Of a DNA stretch of 64,000 nt, positions 34,473-43,370 are shown one piece after another. A program made the translations under genes and the position numbers. The notes beneath the pieces are model-generated. The model saw only the letters and a list, made by a program, of their open reading frames with translations. It ran no database searches and had not been told where the DNA came from. Numbering within the stretch: position 1 is the first letter of the stretch; every line of letters starts with the position of its first letter. Source of the DNA: Solibacillus cecembensis (GTDB lineage Bacteria; Bacillota; Bacilli; Bacillales_A; Planococcaceae); the NCBI RefSeq assembly GCF_001439635.1, contig NZ_LMBZ01000024.1, positions 1-64,000 on the forward strand, written 5' to 3'.

Positions 34473-35618
34473 CTATTTAACTGCTAACACCGGCGTTGAA
34501 TATGCTGCTAATTCTACTTGAAGATCCGTATATGGTAATCCATGTGCATCAGCTACCGCTTTATATACTATTTTGCCATTTACTACGTTAATCCCCTTTG
34601 CTAAAACAGGATTATCTAAAGCAGCTTGGCGATAGCCTTTATTAGCAATTTGCAAACCGTATGGAACCGTTACATTTGACAAGCCCATTGTTGAGGTACG
34701 CGCGACAGCACCTGGCATATTCGCAACTGCGTAATGCACAACACCGTATACTTCATAAGTTGGATTACTATGAGTAGTAATTCGATCAATTGTTTCAATA
34801 GAACCCCCTTGATCTACCGCTACATCAACTACAACAGACCCCTCTTGCATCGTTTGAATCATTTCTTTTGAAACTAATTGTGGTGCGCGTGAGCCTGGAA
34901 TTAGCACAGCACCAATTAACAAATCTGCTGTTTTCACTGCTTCAGCGATATTGTAGGCATTTGATGCAAGTGTACGAACACGTCCTTGGAACATATCATC
35001 GATTTGACTTAAGCGTGTCATATTAACGTCTAACATCGTTACGTTTGCGCCTAATCCCACTGCCATTTTGGCTGCATTCGTTCCAACAACTCCAGCACCT
35101 ACAATTACTACATTTCCAGATCCAACACCAGGAATACCGCCTAAGAGAACGCCTTTGCCTCCTTTGGAATTTTCTAAAAACTGTGCACCAATTTGTACAG
35201 ACATGCGACCTGCAACTTCACTCATTGGCGTTAACAACGGTAATGCACCTGTATCTAATTGAATTGTTTCATAAGCAATTCCAGTAACTTTACTTTCAAG
35301 CAAAGCTTTCGTTAATTCTGGCTCTGGTGCTAAATGTAGGTATGTGTAAAGAATTAGATTCTCTTTAAAATATTTGTATTCCTCCTGAATAGGCTCCTTC
35401 ACTTTAATTACCATATCAACGTCCCAAGCTACCTTAGCAGATTTAGTAATTTGAGCGCCTACATCTAAATAATCTTGGTCTGTAAATCCACTACCTAGCC
35501 CTGCACTCGATTCAATTATTACGTCATGACCACCATTTTTGTAAGCCACAACACCTGCTGGAGTAATACCTACTCGATTTTCATTATTTTTTATTTCTTT
35601 AGGTACACCAATTATCAT
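34473..35618 (-). CDS. ald: Alanine dehydrogenase
   Basis: 381 residues, the usual length. Catalytic Lys74 (IKVKEP) and His95 (YLHLAPEP) and the NAD-binding VGAGVVGTNAAKMA are in place. It interconverts L-alanine and pyruvate plus ammonium. In this operon it follows a class III aminotransferase and an aldehyde dehydrogenase; if the aminotransferase uses pyruvate as acceptor, this enzyme would regenerate pyruvate and NADH. The ATG at 35618 follows GTAGGAGGAAAAAT. The whole operon reads from the sigma-54 promoter at 38449-38465. Confidence 0.96.
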   Translation of the reverse strand: MIIGVPKEIKNNENRVGITPAGVVAYKNGGHDVIIESSAGLGSGFTDQDYLDVGAQITKSAKVAWDVDMVIKVKEPIQEEYKYFKENLILYTYLHLAPEPELTKALLESKVTGIAYETIQLDTGALPLLTPMSEVAGRMSVQIGAQFLENSKGGKGVLLGGIPGVGSGNVVIVGAGVVGTNAAKMAVGLGANVTMLDVNMTRLSQIDDMFQGRVRTLASNAYNIAEAVKTADLLIGAVLIPGSRAPQLVSKEMIQTMQEGSVVVDVAVDQGGSIETIDRITTHSNPTYEVYGVVHYAVANMPGAVARTSTMGLSNVTVPYGLQIANKGYRQAALDNPVLAKGINVVNGKIVYKAVADAHGLPYTDLQVELAAYSTPVLAVK

Positions 35619-35643
35619 TATTTTTCCTCCTACCTATTTTTTA

Positions 35644-37065
35644 TTAGTTTTGATTAATTACTACAAGTTTCATTTCTGTCATTTCCTCAATTGCATACTT
35701 CAAGCCTTCTCTTCCCATACCACTTTCCTTTACGCCACCATATGGTAGATGATCTAAACGGAATGTCGGAATATCATTTACAATGACGCCACCTACATGG
35801 AGTTTTTGTGTTGCCTGTAAAGCAACATGGATATTATCTGTATAAATACCAGCTTGCAAACCATATTTGGAGTCATTTACTTGCTCAAATGCTTCTTGAA
35901 TAGATGTGAACTTCATAATAGATACGATTGGTGCGAATACCTCCTGACAGGAAACCTTCTGCTCCGATTTGACATTTAATAGCACAGTAGGTTGTAAGAT
36001 ATTCCCTTCAGATTCTCCACCAGTTGCAATAACTGCCCCTTGCCTTTTAGCTTCTTCAATCCAACTTAATGTTCGTTCTACATCTTGTGGACTAATTAAA
36101 GCCGAAACATCTGTTGTAGGATCTAGTGGATCACCAAGCTTCAACTCTTGTGTAGCTGTTACAAATTTATCTACAAACAAATCGTACATTTTTTCGTGAA
36201 CATAGATTCGTTGGACTGAAATACATACCTGCCCTTGGAATGCAAATGCTCCAGATACGACACGTGGAATTAATTTATCAATATTCACATTTTCATCGAT
36301 AATAACGGCCGCATTAGAACCCAATTCAAGCGTTACTTTCTTAAGGCCTGCTTGATTGCGTATGCCAATACCTACAGCGGGGCTACCTGTGAAAGAAATC
36401 TTTTTCACGCGATTATCCGTGACTAGTTTGTTACCGATTAAGGAACCTGCACCTGTAACGATATTTAACGCACCCTTCGGTAATCCTGCCTCTGCTAATA
36501 ATTCACCAATAAAATAGGAAGTTAATGGTGTTTGACTTGCAGGTTTTAAGACAATCGTGTTACCAGATGCTATTGCCGGCCCTACTTTATGCGCTACCAA
36601 ATTCATTGGGAAATTAAAAGGTGTAATAGCTGCCACGACGCCTAATGGTTCACGAACCGTATAAGCAATGCGCCCTTCTCCACCTGGCGCAGCATCTACA
36701 GGAATTGTTTCTCCATGTATTCGCTTTGCTTCTTCAGCAGCAAATTTATACGTTTGAATTGTACGCTGAACTTCAACTTTTGCGGTTGAAATAGGCTTAG
36801 CAGCTTCTAGTGCTATTAGCTCTGCCGCTTCTTCAGCACGTGCTTCTAATAAAGAAGCTAATTTTTCAAGAATAATCGCACGCTTATACAAAGGCATATT
36901 CGCCATCGTTTCACGTGCAGCATCAGCAGCTTCTAAAGCAGCTTCTACTTCCTCGACATTTGCCTTCGGTACTTCTGCAATAACTTCGCCACTATAGGGG
37001 GAGCATAATGCTGTATACTCTGCTGCCTCCACCCAATCCCCATTGATAAATAAACTTTTCTTCAT
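35644..37065 (-). CDS. Aldehyde dehydrogenase (semialdehyde-type)
   Basis: 473 residues from ATG 37065 (MKKSLFINGDWVEAAEY), 8 bases after AGTGAGGTA; upstream in-frame codons overlap the previous gene. Catalytic Cys is in GQVCISVQR, Glu in LELGSNAAV, and Asn in TPFNFPMN. The protein belongs to the ALDH branch with succinate-, malonate- or lactaldehyde-type substrates. Between an omega-aminotransferase and alanine dehydrogenase, it would oxidise the semialdehyde made by transamination. It is the second gene of the sigma-54-dependent operon. Confidence 0.92.
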   Translation of the reverse strand: MKKSLFINGDWVEAAEYTALCSPYSGEVIAEVPKANVEEVEAALEAADAARETMANMPLYKRAIILEKLASLLEARAEEAAELIALEAAKPISTAKVEVQRTIQTYKFAAEEAKRIHGETIPVDAAPGGEGRIAYTVREPLGVVAAITPFNFPMNLVAHKVGPAIASGNTIVLKPASQTPLTSYFIGELLAEAGLPKGALNIVTGAGSLIGNKLVTDNRVKKISFTGSPAVGIGIRNQAGLKKVTLELGSNAAVIIDENVNIDKLIPRVVSGAFAFQGQVCISVQRIYVHEKMYDLFVDKFVTATQELKLGDPLDPTTDVSALISPQDVERTLSWIEEAKRQGAVIATGGESEGNILQPTVLLNVKSEQKVSCQEVFAPIVSIMKFTSIQEAFEQVNDSKYGLQAGIYTDNIHVALQATQKLHVGGVIVNDIPTFRLDHLPYGGVKESGMGREGLKYAIEEMTEMKLVVINQN

Positions 37066-37087
37066 CACCATTACCTCACTTTTCGTA

Positions 37088-38404
37088 TTACAACTCATTT
37101 GCCAACACCTGACTCTCTACTTTTTGAATCGCTTTTTCTAGAATAGCTAATAAATCGCTTAACTCCTTTTGGCTTATTGATAATGGTGGTGAAAATACAA
37201 CAATATCTTGAGCATCTAGTACAACAGAACGGCATATTAATCCCAGTTTTGCTGCCTCTGTCACTATTTGCGGAGCGAGTAGTCCTCCTTCATTAGCGAT
37301 TTCTATACCTGCCATTAAACCTAAACCTCTTGCATCTACAATAAATGGATACTTCGCTTGTAATACTTTTAACCCTGCTAATAACTCTTGACCACGAATC
37401 TCTGAATTTGCGACTAAATTATCTTTTTCTATAATTTCAATGTTTTTCAACCCAACTGCACAGGCCATTGGATGACCGCTATAAGTGTAACCGTGCAATA
37501 TCGTTCCTTCTGATAACTCAGAAAACTCTTTGTGTATTTTCTCTGAGATCATTACACCACCTAATTGTGCATAGCCACTCGTAACGCCTTTTGCAAAGCA
37601 CATCATATCGGGTACTACATTAAAATGTTCCATCGCAAAAAACTTCCCCGTTCTACCAAACCCCGTAATAACTTCATCAGTTATCATCAAAATACCGTAC
37701 TCATCGCAAATTTCACGAATTTCTTTGAAATAATTATCCGGTGCAACATGCACTCCCCCCGCACCTTGTACTGGCTCAGTGATGAAAGCAGCTATTGTTT
37801 CGGGACCTTCCGTTTCAATCAAATCACGTAAAGCCTGTATCGAGAAATGATCTACGAATAAAAAATCCGGTGCATTCGAATTTGTAAAATCACGAAATGC
37901 TTTTAACCCCGTCGCACTTGTAGCACCGACTGCCACCCCGTGATAAGATTTCGCTCTTGAGATAATTTTCTTCCGAGAAATTTCCCCTTTTAATATCCAA
38001 TAATGGCGAGCCAATTTATAGGCGCTATCATTGGATTCGGAACCACCAGACGTAAAAAATGTAGTATTTAAATCACCAGGTGCTAATTCTGCTAACTTTT
38101 TTGCTAATAGAATAGCAGGCTCATTACTAAACGTTGCAAAACAAGAACTGAAGGCTAATGTATCCATTTGTTCCTTCGCTACGTCACCAAGCTCTGTTCT
38201 ACCATGGCCGATATTCACATTCCAAAGTGAAGACATACCATCAATCACTTTTTTACCTGTAATATCATACAGATAGACACCTTTTCCTTCTGTAAAAATA
38301 AATGCCGGTCCATTTTCTGTCTTTACTGGTGAAGTAGGGTGTAAAAAATGCTTTTGGTCAAACACTTTAAGTTCTTCAATAGAATAATTTCTTGTCATAA
38401 ACAT
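37088..38404 (-). CDS. Class III (omega) aminotransferase
   Basis: 438 residues with the PLP-binding lysine K272 in MMCFAKGVTSGYAQL and the pyridine-nitrogen aspartate D243 in ILMITDEVITGFGRTG. The relatives are beta-alanine:pyruvate, taurine:pyruvate and GABA aminotransferases. First gene of the operon; the start may be ATG 38404 or, two codons inside, 38398 (both lie after AGAGAGGATGT). Expression should require sigma-54 and the divergent activator. With alanine dehydrogenase in the same operon a pyruvate-dependent cycle is likely. Confidence 0.93.
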   Translation of the reverse strand: MFMTRNYSIEELKVFDQKHFLHPTSPVKTENGPAFIFTEGKGVYLYDITGKKVIDGMSSLWNVNIGHGRTELGDVAKEQMDTLAFSSCFATFSNEPAILLAKKLAELAPGDLNTTFFTSGGSESNDSAYKLARHYWILKGEISRKKIISRAKSYHGVAVGATSATGLKAFRDFTNSNAPDFLFVDHFSIQALRDLIETEGPETIAAFITEPVQGAGGVHVAPDNYFKEIREICDEYGILMITDEVITGFGRTGKFFAMEHFNVVPDMMCFAKGVTSGYAQLGGVMISEKIHKEFSELSEGTILHGYTYSGHPMACAVGLKNIEIIEKDNLVANSEIRGQELLAGLKVLQAKYPFIVDARGLGLMAGIEIANEGGLLAPQIVTEAAKLGLICRSVVLDAQDIVVFSPPLSISQKELSDLLAILEKAIQKVESQVLANEL

Positions 38405-38448
38405 ACATCCTCTCTTTTAAATGTTTTTAAACCATACACTTATTAATA

Positions 38449-38465
38449 AGCAATAAACGTGCCAA
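38449..38465 (-). promoter_or_regulatory. Sigma-54 promoter of the aminotransferase operon
   Basis: On the minus strand TTGGCACGTTTATTGCT matches the -24 (TGGCAC) and -12 (TTGCT) elements with correct 5-base spacing. It lies 45 bases upstream of the aminotransferase start. The same 17 bases occur at 59786-59802. Confidence 0.93.
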
Positions 38466-38553
38466 CTGCTAAAATGTGTTTTACTAACATCTCGGAGGTT
38501 AATCGATTTAATTTTTAATCAATTTTGAATATTCATTCCATTTGGTTGATTTA

Positions 38554-38593
38554 ATTATTAATCTTAATTAAGATATTAATTAAGATTAATAAT
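38554..38593. promoter_or_regulatory. 40-bp palindrome, probable binding site of the sigma-54 activator
   Basis: Two perfect 18-base arms, ATTATTAATCTTAATTAA and its complement, surround GATA. It lies about 90-130 bases upstream of the sigma-54 promoter and just before the activator's own start, as expected for an upstream activating sequence that may also give autoregulation. Confidence 0.75.
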
Positions 38594-38604
38594 ATTGGTG
38601 GGAG

Positions 38605-40005
38605 ATGATCCAAATAAAAGAATTAATTTTAAATAAAATTATTGAAACATCCAATAATAATATTACGATTATTGATAGTGAAGGGATTATTATCCACTCT
38701 AATTCTGAGCATTGGGCGAACTATGGTATGTCACCTGGTACTTATAAAGGGATTTCCATCTATGACCTTGAAAGTAAAGGTTTATTAGTTCCATCTATAG
38801 GCGCTATTATCTTAAAAGAAAAAATTAAAAAAACCGTTATGCAATATACCAAAACGGGCCGAGTTATCATGTCTACAGGTTACCCCGTATTTGATGAACA
38901 TGAAGAATTACTATTCGTCGTAAGTTACAGTCAAGATCAAACCGAAATACTTGAATTGCAGCAACAATATGAGCTATTAGAGAGAAAAGTGAAAGGCTAT
39001 CAAACAGAAGTTGAAGACTTGCGGGAAAAGGGATTTGAACAAAATGGTATTATTGCTAGGAGTAGTGCTTCACAACAAATTCTAAAAACAATTTATAACA
39101 TTTCAAAAACTGATGCTACAGTGCTTCTCTTAGGTCCTTCCGGTGTTGGGAAAAGTACATTTGCACGGCTATTACATAGCCATAGTAATCGTCAAAAGGA
39201 GCCATTTATTGAGGTGAACTGTAGTACGATTCCAGAAGGGCTATTTGAATCTGAAATTTTCGGGTATGAAGCTGGAGCTTTTACCGGAGCTAATAAACAA
39301 GGAAGTGAGGGATTAATTGAACAAGCGGATGGCGGTACATTGTTTTTAGATGAAATTGGGGAACTTCCATTATCTATGCAGGCCAAACTTTTAAAAGTAT
39401 TACAAGAAAAAAAAATAAAACGAATAGGTGGAAAAAAAGAACGTTCCATCAATTTCCGACTAGTCACTGCAACAAACCAAGATTTAGAAGTAATGATGCA
39501 GGAAGGACGATTTCGTTTAGATTTATACTATCGTTTAAATGTCATTCCATTGCAAATTCCATCATTAAAAGAACGAAAAGAAGATATTTCTCATTTGATT
39601 CAAGATTGTCTCCAAAAATTCAACCATGCTTACCATGTAAAGAAAAGAATTCATCCATCAACATATGATGTCTTAATTGCCTATAGCTGGCCAGGAAATA
39701 TACGTGAGTTAGAAAATTTAATTGAGCGTCTTATTCTTACCATTGAAGATACTGTAATCTACCCTACTCATTTACCAGCCAATTTTAAAGATATCTTACA
39801 AATGGAGATTGATTTTGCTCCCATTAGTATGAAACAGTCATTAGAAGAAACCTATAACTTAAAGGAAATGTTAGAAGACATCGAGAGCCAAATCATTCTT
39901 AAAGCTTTAAATAAATGCAAAACAACTTATGAGATGGCTTCCTATTTAGGCATTAGTCAACCTACAGTTATTTATAAATTAAAAAAATATAAAAATAAAT
40001 TATAG
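38605..40005 (+). CDS. PAS/AAA+ sigma-54-dependent transcriptional activator
   Basis: 466 residues. A PAS-like sensor occupies about residues 10-110, then a short coiled coil, then the AAA+ domain with Walker A GPSGVGKS (177-184), the sigma-54-contact loop GAFTGA (224-229) and Walker B FLDEIGE (247-253), and finally a Fis-type helix-turn-helix (TYEMASYLGISQPTVIYKLKKY). The ATG 38605 is immediately after GGTGGGAG, so spacing is poor and the start is uncertain. It faces the aminotransferase operon, resembling the GabR-gabT arrangement reported in the Bacillus cereus group. Confidence 0.93.
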   Translation: MIQIKELILNKIIETSNNNITIIDSEGIIIHSNSEHWANYGMSPGTYKGISIYDLESKGLLVPSIGAIILKEKIKKTVMQYTKTGRVIMSTGYPVFDEHEELLFVVSYSQDQTEILELQQQYELLERKVKGYQTEVEDLREKGFEQNGIIARSSASQQILKTIYNISKTDATVLLLGPSGVGKSTFARLLHSHSNRQKEPFIEVNCSTIPEGLFESEIFGYEAGAFTGANKQGSEGLIEQADGGTLFLDEIGELPLSMQAKLLKVLQEKKIKRIGGKKERSINFRLVTATNQDLEVMMQEGRFRLDLYYRLNVIPLQIPSLKERKEDISHLIQDCLQKFNHAYHVKKRIHPSTYDVLIAYSWPGNIRELENLIERLILTIEDTVIYPTHLPANFKDILQMEIDFAPISMKQSLEETYNLKEMLEDIESQIILKALNKCKTTYEMASYLGISQPTVIYKLKKYKNKL

Positions 40006-40257
40006 TACATTTGATATTTAAACTAACCTAAAACACCTCCTAATAATGGAGACTTAATAAAATTAAGAGCAATATTGATTAATAAAACAAAATTTTCATA
40101 TTAAATTCAGTGCATCTACTACCTCAATAGACGCACTGGATAATTCTTTTCGGGTATTCATTAAACTTGAGTTAGTTCTTTTTATCAGCTACCCAAGGAA
40201 GCATTATGAGAGACACTATATTAGTTTAAAATGGAGATTTTCAAAATTTAACGATGA

Positions 40258-41511
40258 TTAACTCTCGCTCCACTTAATAATATAATTTGCCAAAACATTC
40301 GTTACTTCTACTACACTATCTAAATGAACACATTCATCTGGTCCATGCATATTTTCTCCAATTGGCCCAAAGCACAGTCCTTGTTTTCCGTAATACTGTG
40401 TAAATCGTGCATCATTTCCTGAAGCTCTTCCAACCGTATTTACTTTATGTCCCATAACATCTTCTGCATTTTCGATGAATAATTTTACAAAAGGGTGCTC
40501 AGGATCTTGGTACCATGGTTCCGTTGACCATCCAAACCACTCTATAACAGGTGGATTTTTAGCCATCCACTCATCGCCTAAGACCGATTTCATAATCGTG
40601 TCTTGTACAAGTTGCTTAATTTTTTCGCGCGTTTCCCCTGGAATAAAACCAATTCTTCCTTCAAGAATCGCTTCCCCCGGAACTGTCGATACCCAATCCC
40701 CAGCTTTTAGTACACCTAAGTTTAAATGAACGGACTGTCCAGATCCCTTTTCAAATAAATCAAATTTAACATTTTTAGCACGCCATTCACTTAATTCATC
40801 TAGCGCACTAAGGATTTTCATCATTTTTGAAATAGCATTTATGCCTTCATGTGCTAAACCAGCATGTGCTGTTCTTCCCTTTACGTACACTCGGAAATAC
40901 ATAATACCCCCATGACTTATTGTCATATTCAAATTATGTGGTTCTGTAGAAATGTACCCATCCGTTACGAAGCCTTCCTCCAAACATGCTAGAGCCCCAC
41001 CTCCACCACCAGCTTCTTCTTCTATTACTGAATGTAGTTGAACATCTCCAGCAATTGGATAACCTAAATCAATTAATGTTTTCAATGCGAACCAATTTGA
41101 AATAAGTCCTGCTTTCATATCCGCAGAACCTCGACCGTATAACTTATTTCCAATAATATCTCCACTCCATGGTTCCATCGTCCAGTTTGAATTTGGTTCT
41201 GGAGAAACAACATCCACATGCCCATGAATAGTTAAAGACTTACCATTTGAGACACCTTTATATATTCCAATAATATTTTTTCGGTCTTCAAATGGAATAC
41301 CTGAATCAATAAACGCTTCATGAGCTGAAACTTTCTCATATTTTGGTTCAATCTCATGTATAGTCAAGTTAAGTTCTTCATATTTTTTCTTCATGTATAC
41401 TTGCATCTCTTGTTCATTGCCAACCACGCTTTTTATACGGACGACATCTTGAATTATTTTAAATAATTCTTCTTTATTTTCTTCTATATACAGTCGGATT
41501 TTTTCTTTCAA
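40258..41511 (-). CDS. M20-family deacylase (ArgE/DapE-like)
   Basis: 417 residues from a TTG at 41511 (MKEKIRLYIEENKEELF), which follows AAAGGAGTGA by 5 bases; no ATG start is supported upstream. Metal-binding residues are in HGHVDVVSPE, GRGSADMKAG and VIEEEAGGGG, and the dimerisation lid is present. Such enzymes hydrolyse N-acyl groups from amino acids or diamines. It sits downstream of an amino-acid permease but is separated from it by a terminator. N-acetylated diamines or amino acids are possible substrates. Confidence 0.88.
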   Translation of the reverse strand: MKEKIRLYIEENKEELFKIIQDVVRIKSVVGNEQEMQVYMKKKYEELNLTIHEIEPKYEKVSAHEAFIDSGIPFEDRKNIIGIYKGVSNGKSLTIHGHVDVVSPEPNSNWTMEPWSGDIIGNKLYGRGSADMKAGLISNWFALKTLIDLGYPIAGDVQLHSVIEEEAGGGGGALACLEEGFVTDGYISTEPHNLNMTISHGGIMYFRVYVKGRTAHAGLAHEGINAISKMMKILSALDELSEWRAKNVKFDLFEKGSGQSVHLNLGVLKAGDWVSTVPGEAILEGRIGFIPGETREKIKQLVQDTIMKSVLGDEWMAKNPPVIEWFGWSTEPWYQDPEHPFVKLFIENAEDVMGHKVNTVGRASGNDARFTQYYGKQGLCFGPIGENMHGPDECVHLDSVVEVTNVLANYIIKWSES

Positions 41512-41549
41512 AGCATTCACTCCTTTATTTAATTCGTGTGTCACTAAAA

Positions 41550-41582
41550 AGAGGAAGATTATCTAATAGATTCTCATCCTCT
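41550..41582 (-). terminator. Terminator after the APC permease
   Basis: Stem AGAGGA-TG-AGA/TCT-TCCTCT with a 2-base bulge, followed on the minus strand by TTTTTAG. It separates the permease from the deacylase gene. Confidence 0.7.
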
Positions 41583-41601
41583 AAATAGTTATTCCAAAAC
41601 C

Positions 41602-42972
41602 TTAACTTGCTTTAAAAATCTCTTTATCTAATGATTCCAAATCATCAATAGCGTCCATGCTTCCAAGTTCTTTTTTAAAGAATCTTGTTATAAATAGCAT
41701 GTAAATAATTCCGACTATCAGCCAAACGATTCCGCCTATAAATGCATCAACGTGCAGATGATACCAAAGAACTCCGGTAGCTAATGCGCCTAAAGAAGGC
41801 ATAATTAAGTATTTAAACGTTTCGCTGCCGGATCTTCTTTTCTGACGAATATAGAAATGAACAACAACAGCTAGGTTAACGAAAGTGAATGCAATTAATG
41901 CCCCAAAATTAATGACTGAAGCAATTAATTCTAAATTTGGTCCTATTGCAAATAATGATACGATGCCCGTCAAAACAACCGTAAAAACAGGCGTTCTACG
42001 TTTAGGGTGTAAGTATCCGAAAGTTTTTTTAGGAAGTACACCATTTCTTCCCATAACAAACAGTAAACGAGATGCACTTGCATGAGATGCGAGTCCTGAA
42101 GCTACAGTAGCAGCGAAAGCCCCTGCAAGGAACAGCAGTTGGAAGAACTTCCCTCCCACATATAAACCGATTTCTGGCAATGTATCATCTGCATTTGTAA
42201 AAACAGAAACATCCGGGAATAAAGCTTGTGTAAAATAAGAAGCAATAAAGAAAATAGCTCCACCGATTAAAACTGTTAGAAGAATTGCTCTAGGAACTGT
42301 TGATGTATCCTTTGCCTCTTCCGTGTACATTGTTATTGCATCAAAACCGATAAACGAGAACGCTACTACCGTTGCCCCGGTTAAGATGGTTATTAACTTC
42401 ACATTTTCATGCGTTAGTGGATTAATCGTGAGCAACGTACCAGCCCCCATACCGTTATAAAGCTGTATAGAAGCAAGTATTATGAAAATAACTATTAAAC
42501 AAATCGCGAACACAACGAGTATAAAGTTTAGTTTGGATGTTGATTCCATACTATAAGCATTTATTGCAGTAACTACAATGACATAAGTCAAAACCCAAAT
42601 CCACACAGGTACAGTCGGAAATAGAGATTCCATATATATCCTAATAATTAACGCATTCACTAAAGGCAATAATAAATAATCTAATAATGATGTCCATCCT
42701 ACAAGGAATCCTAGATGAGGCCCCATTGTTTCCCGGGTATACGTATATGCTGAACCGGCAACTGGAAATACCTGTACCATCTTTCCATAACTAATCGCCG
42801 TCAATACCATTACGAACAAGGCGACAAGATACGCCATTGGTACTACACCATTTGTTAATTTTGATACAATTCCAAACGTGTCAAAGACCACAGTAGGCGT
42901 CATATATCCTAATCCCAGTGCAACAATTGCCCAAACACCTAATGACCTTTTGAGTGTAGTTTTCTCTGTCAT
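41602..42972 (-). CDS. APC-superfamily amino-acid/amine permease
   Basis: 456 residues and about 12 membrane helices. The N-terminus (LKRSLGVWAIVALGLGYMTPTVVFDTFGIVSKLTNG) and VFPVAGSAYTYTRETMGPHLGFLVGW are typical of the APC family branch that includes putrescine importers (PuuP-like). Given the amine and omega-amino-acid genes around, a substrate such as putrescine, GABA or beta-alanine is plausible. ATG 42972 follows GGGGGATCGATAA. The region upstream contains a perfect CcpA-type cre motif on the minus strand. Confidence 0.9.
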   Translation of the reverse strand: MTEKTTLKRSLGVWAIVALGLGYMTPTVVFDTFGIVSKLTNGVVPMAYLVALFVMVLTAISYGKMVQVFPVAGSAYTYTRETMGPHLGFLVGWTSLLDYLLLPLVNALIIRIYMESLFPTVPVWIWVLTYVIVVTAINAYSMESTSKLNFILVVFAICLIVIFIILASIQLYNGMGAGTLLTINPLTHENVKLITILTGATVVAFSFIGFDAITMYTEEAKDTSTVPRAILLTVLIGGAIFFIASYFTQALFPDVSVFTNADDTLPEIGLYVGGKFFQLLFLAGAFAATVASGLASHASASRLLFVMGRNGVLPKKTFGYLHPKRRTPVFTVVLTGIVSLFAIGPNLELIASVINFGALIAFTFVNLAVVVHFYIRQKRRSGSETFKYLIMPSLGALATGVLWYHLHVDAFIGGIVWLIVGIIYMLFITRFFKKELGSMDAIDDLESLDKEIFKAS

Positions 42973-43272
42973 TTATCGATCCCCCTATCATATTTTTATC
43001 AAGCTAACTTACAATGAGCAAATTCCAAGTGAATTATTTCCATTCAATTAGAAGAGCTAAGTAAAGTTTTCCAAATACGACTACTAATCAATCTGATCTT
43101 TATTGAGCACTGGTGATCTATACTAAACACTGGATTTAAAGCTATAAAGGCCACGCATCACGGAATTCCTAGTATAATGAGTTGGTTTTCATACTGTAAT
43201 TTCTACGTACCTTGACCTACAAAGGCTTTTGTTGTCTTTAATTGTAAGAACAGCTGGCTTTGCTTCACGAAA

Positions 43273-43286
43273 AGAAAGCGCTTACA
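43273..43286 (-). promoter_or_regulatory. Candidate CcpA-binding cre site
   Basis: TGTAAGCGCTTTCT on the minus strand fits the TGWAARCGYTWNCW consensus at all positions. It lies about 300 bases upstream of the APC permease start; carbon-catabolite control is inferred and needs experiment. Confidence 0.5.
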
Positions 43287-43313
43287 TTGATGGAGAGGTC
43301 GAATATCTCAATA

Positions 43314-43354
43314 AACAACGGGCATCCGTTGTTCGCCTATTAAAATAGGCGAAC
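43314..43354. repeat. Two overlapping perfect hairpins
   Basis: AACAACGG/CCGTTGTT with loop GCAT (43314-43333) shares its last bases with GTTCGCCTATT/AATAGGCGAAC with loop AA (43331-43354). Neither is followed by a long T run, so an ordinary terminator is doubtful. They lie just downstream of the GNAT gene. Confidence 0.6.
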
Positions 43355-43370
43355 AGCATTGCCATAAAAC

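Larger units (their letters stand above)
42973..43370. other. Non-coding region upstream of the APC permease
   Basis: No gene is seen. It holds a cre-like site (43273-43286), two overlapping perfect hairpins (43314-43354) and CATCACGGAATTCC (43156-43169), the inverted counterpart of a motif at 20213-20226, so a dispersed-repeat fragment is embedded here. Confidence 0.6.

Noticed and set aside
40100..40140. CAGTGCATCTA/TAGACGCACTG hairpin after the first sigma-54 activator gene
   Set aside because: One mismatch and no T run, so it is too weak to report as a terminator.
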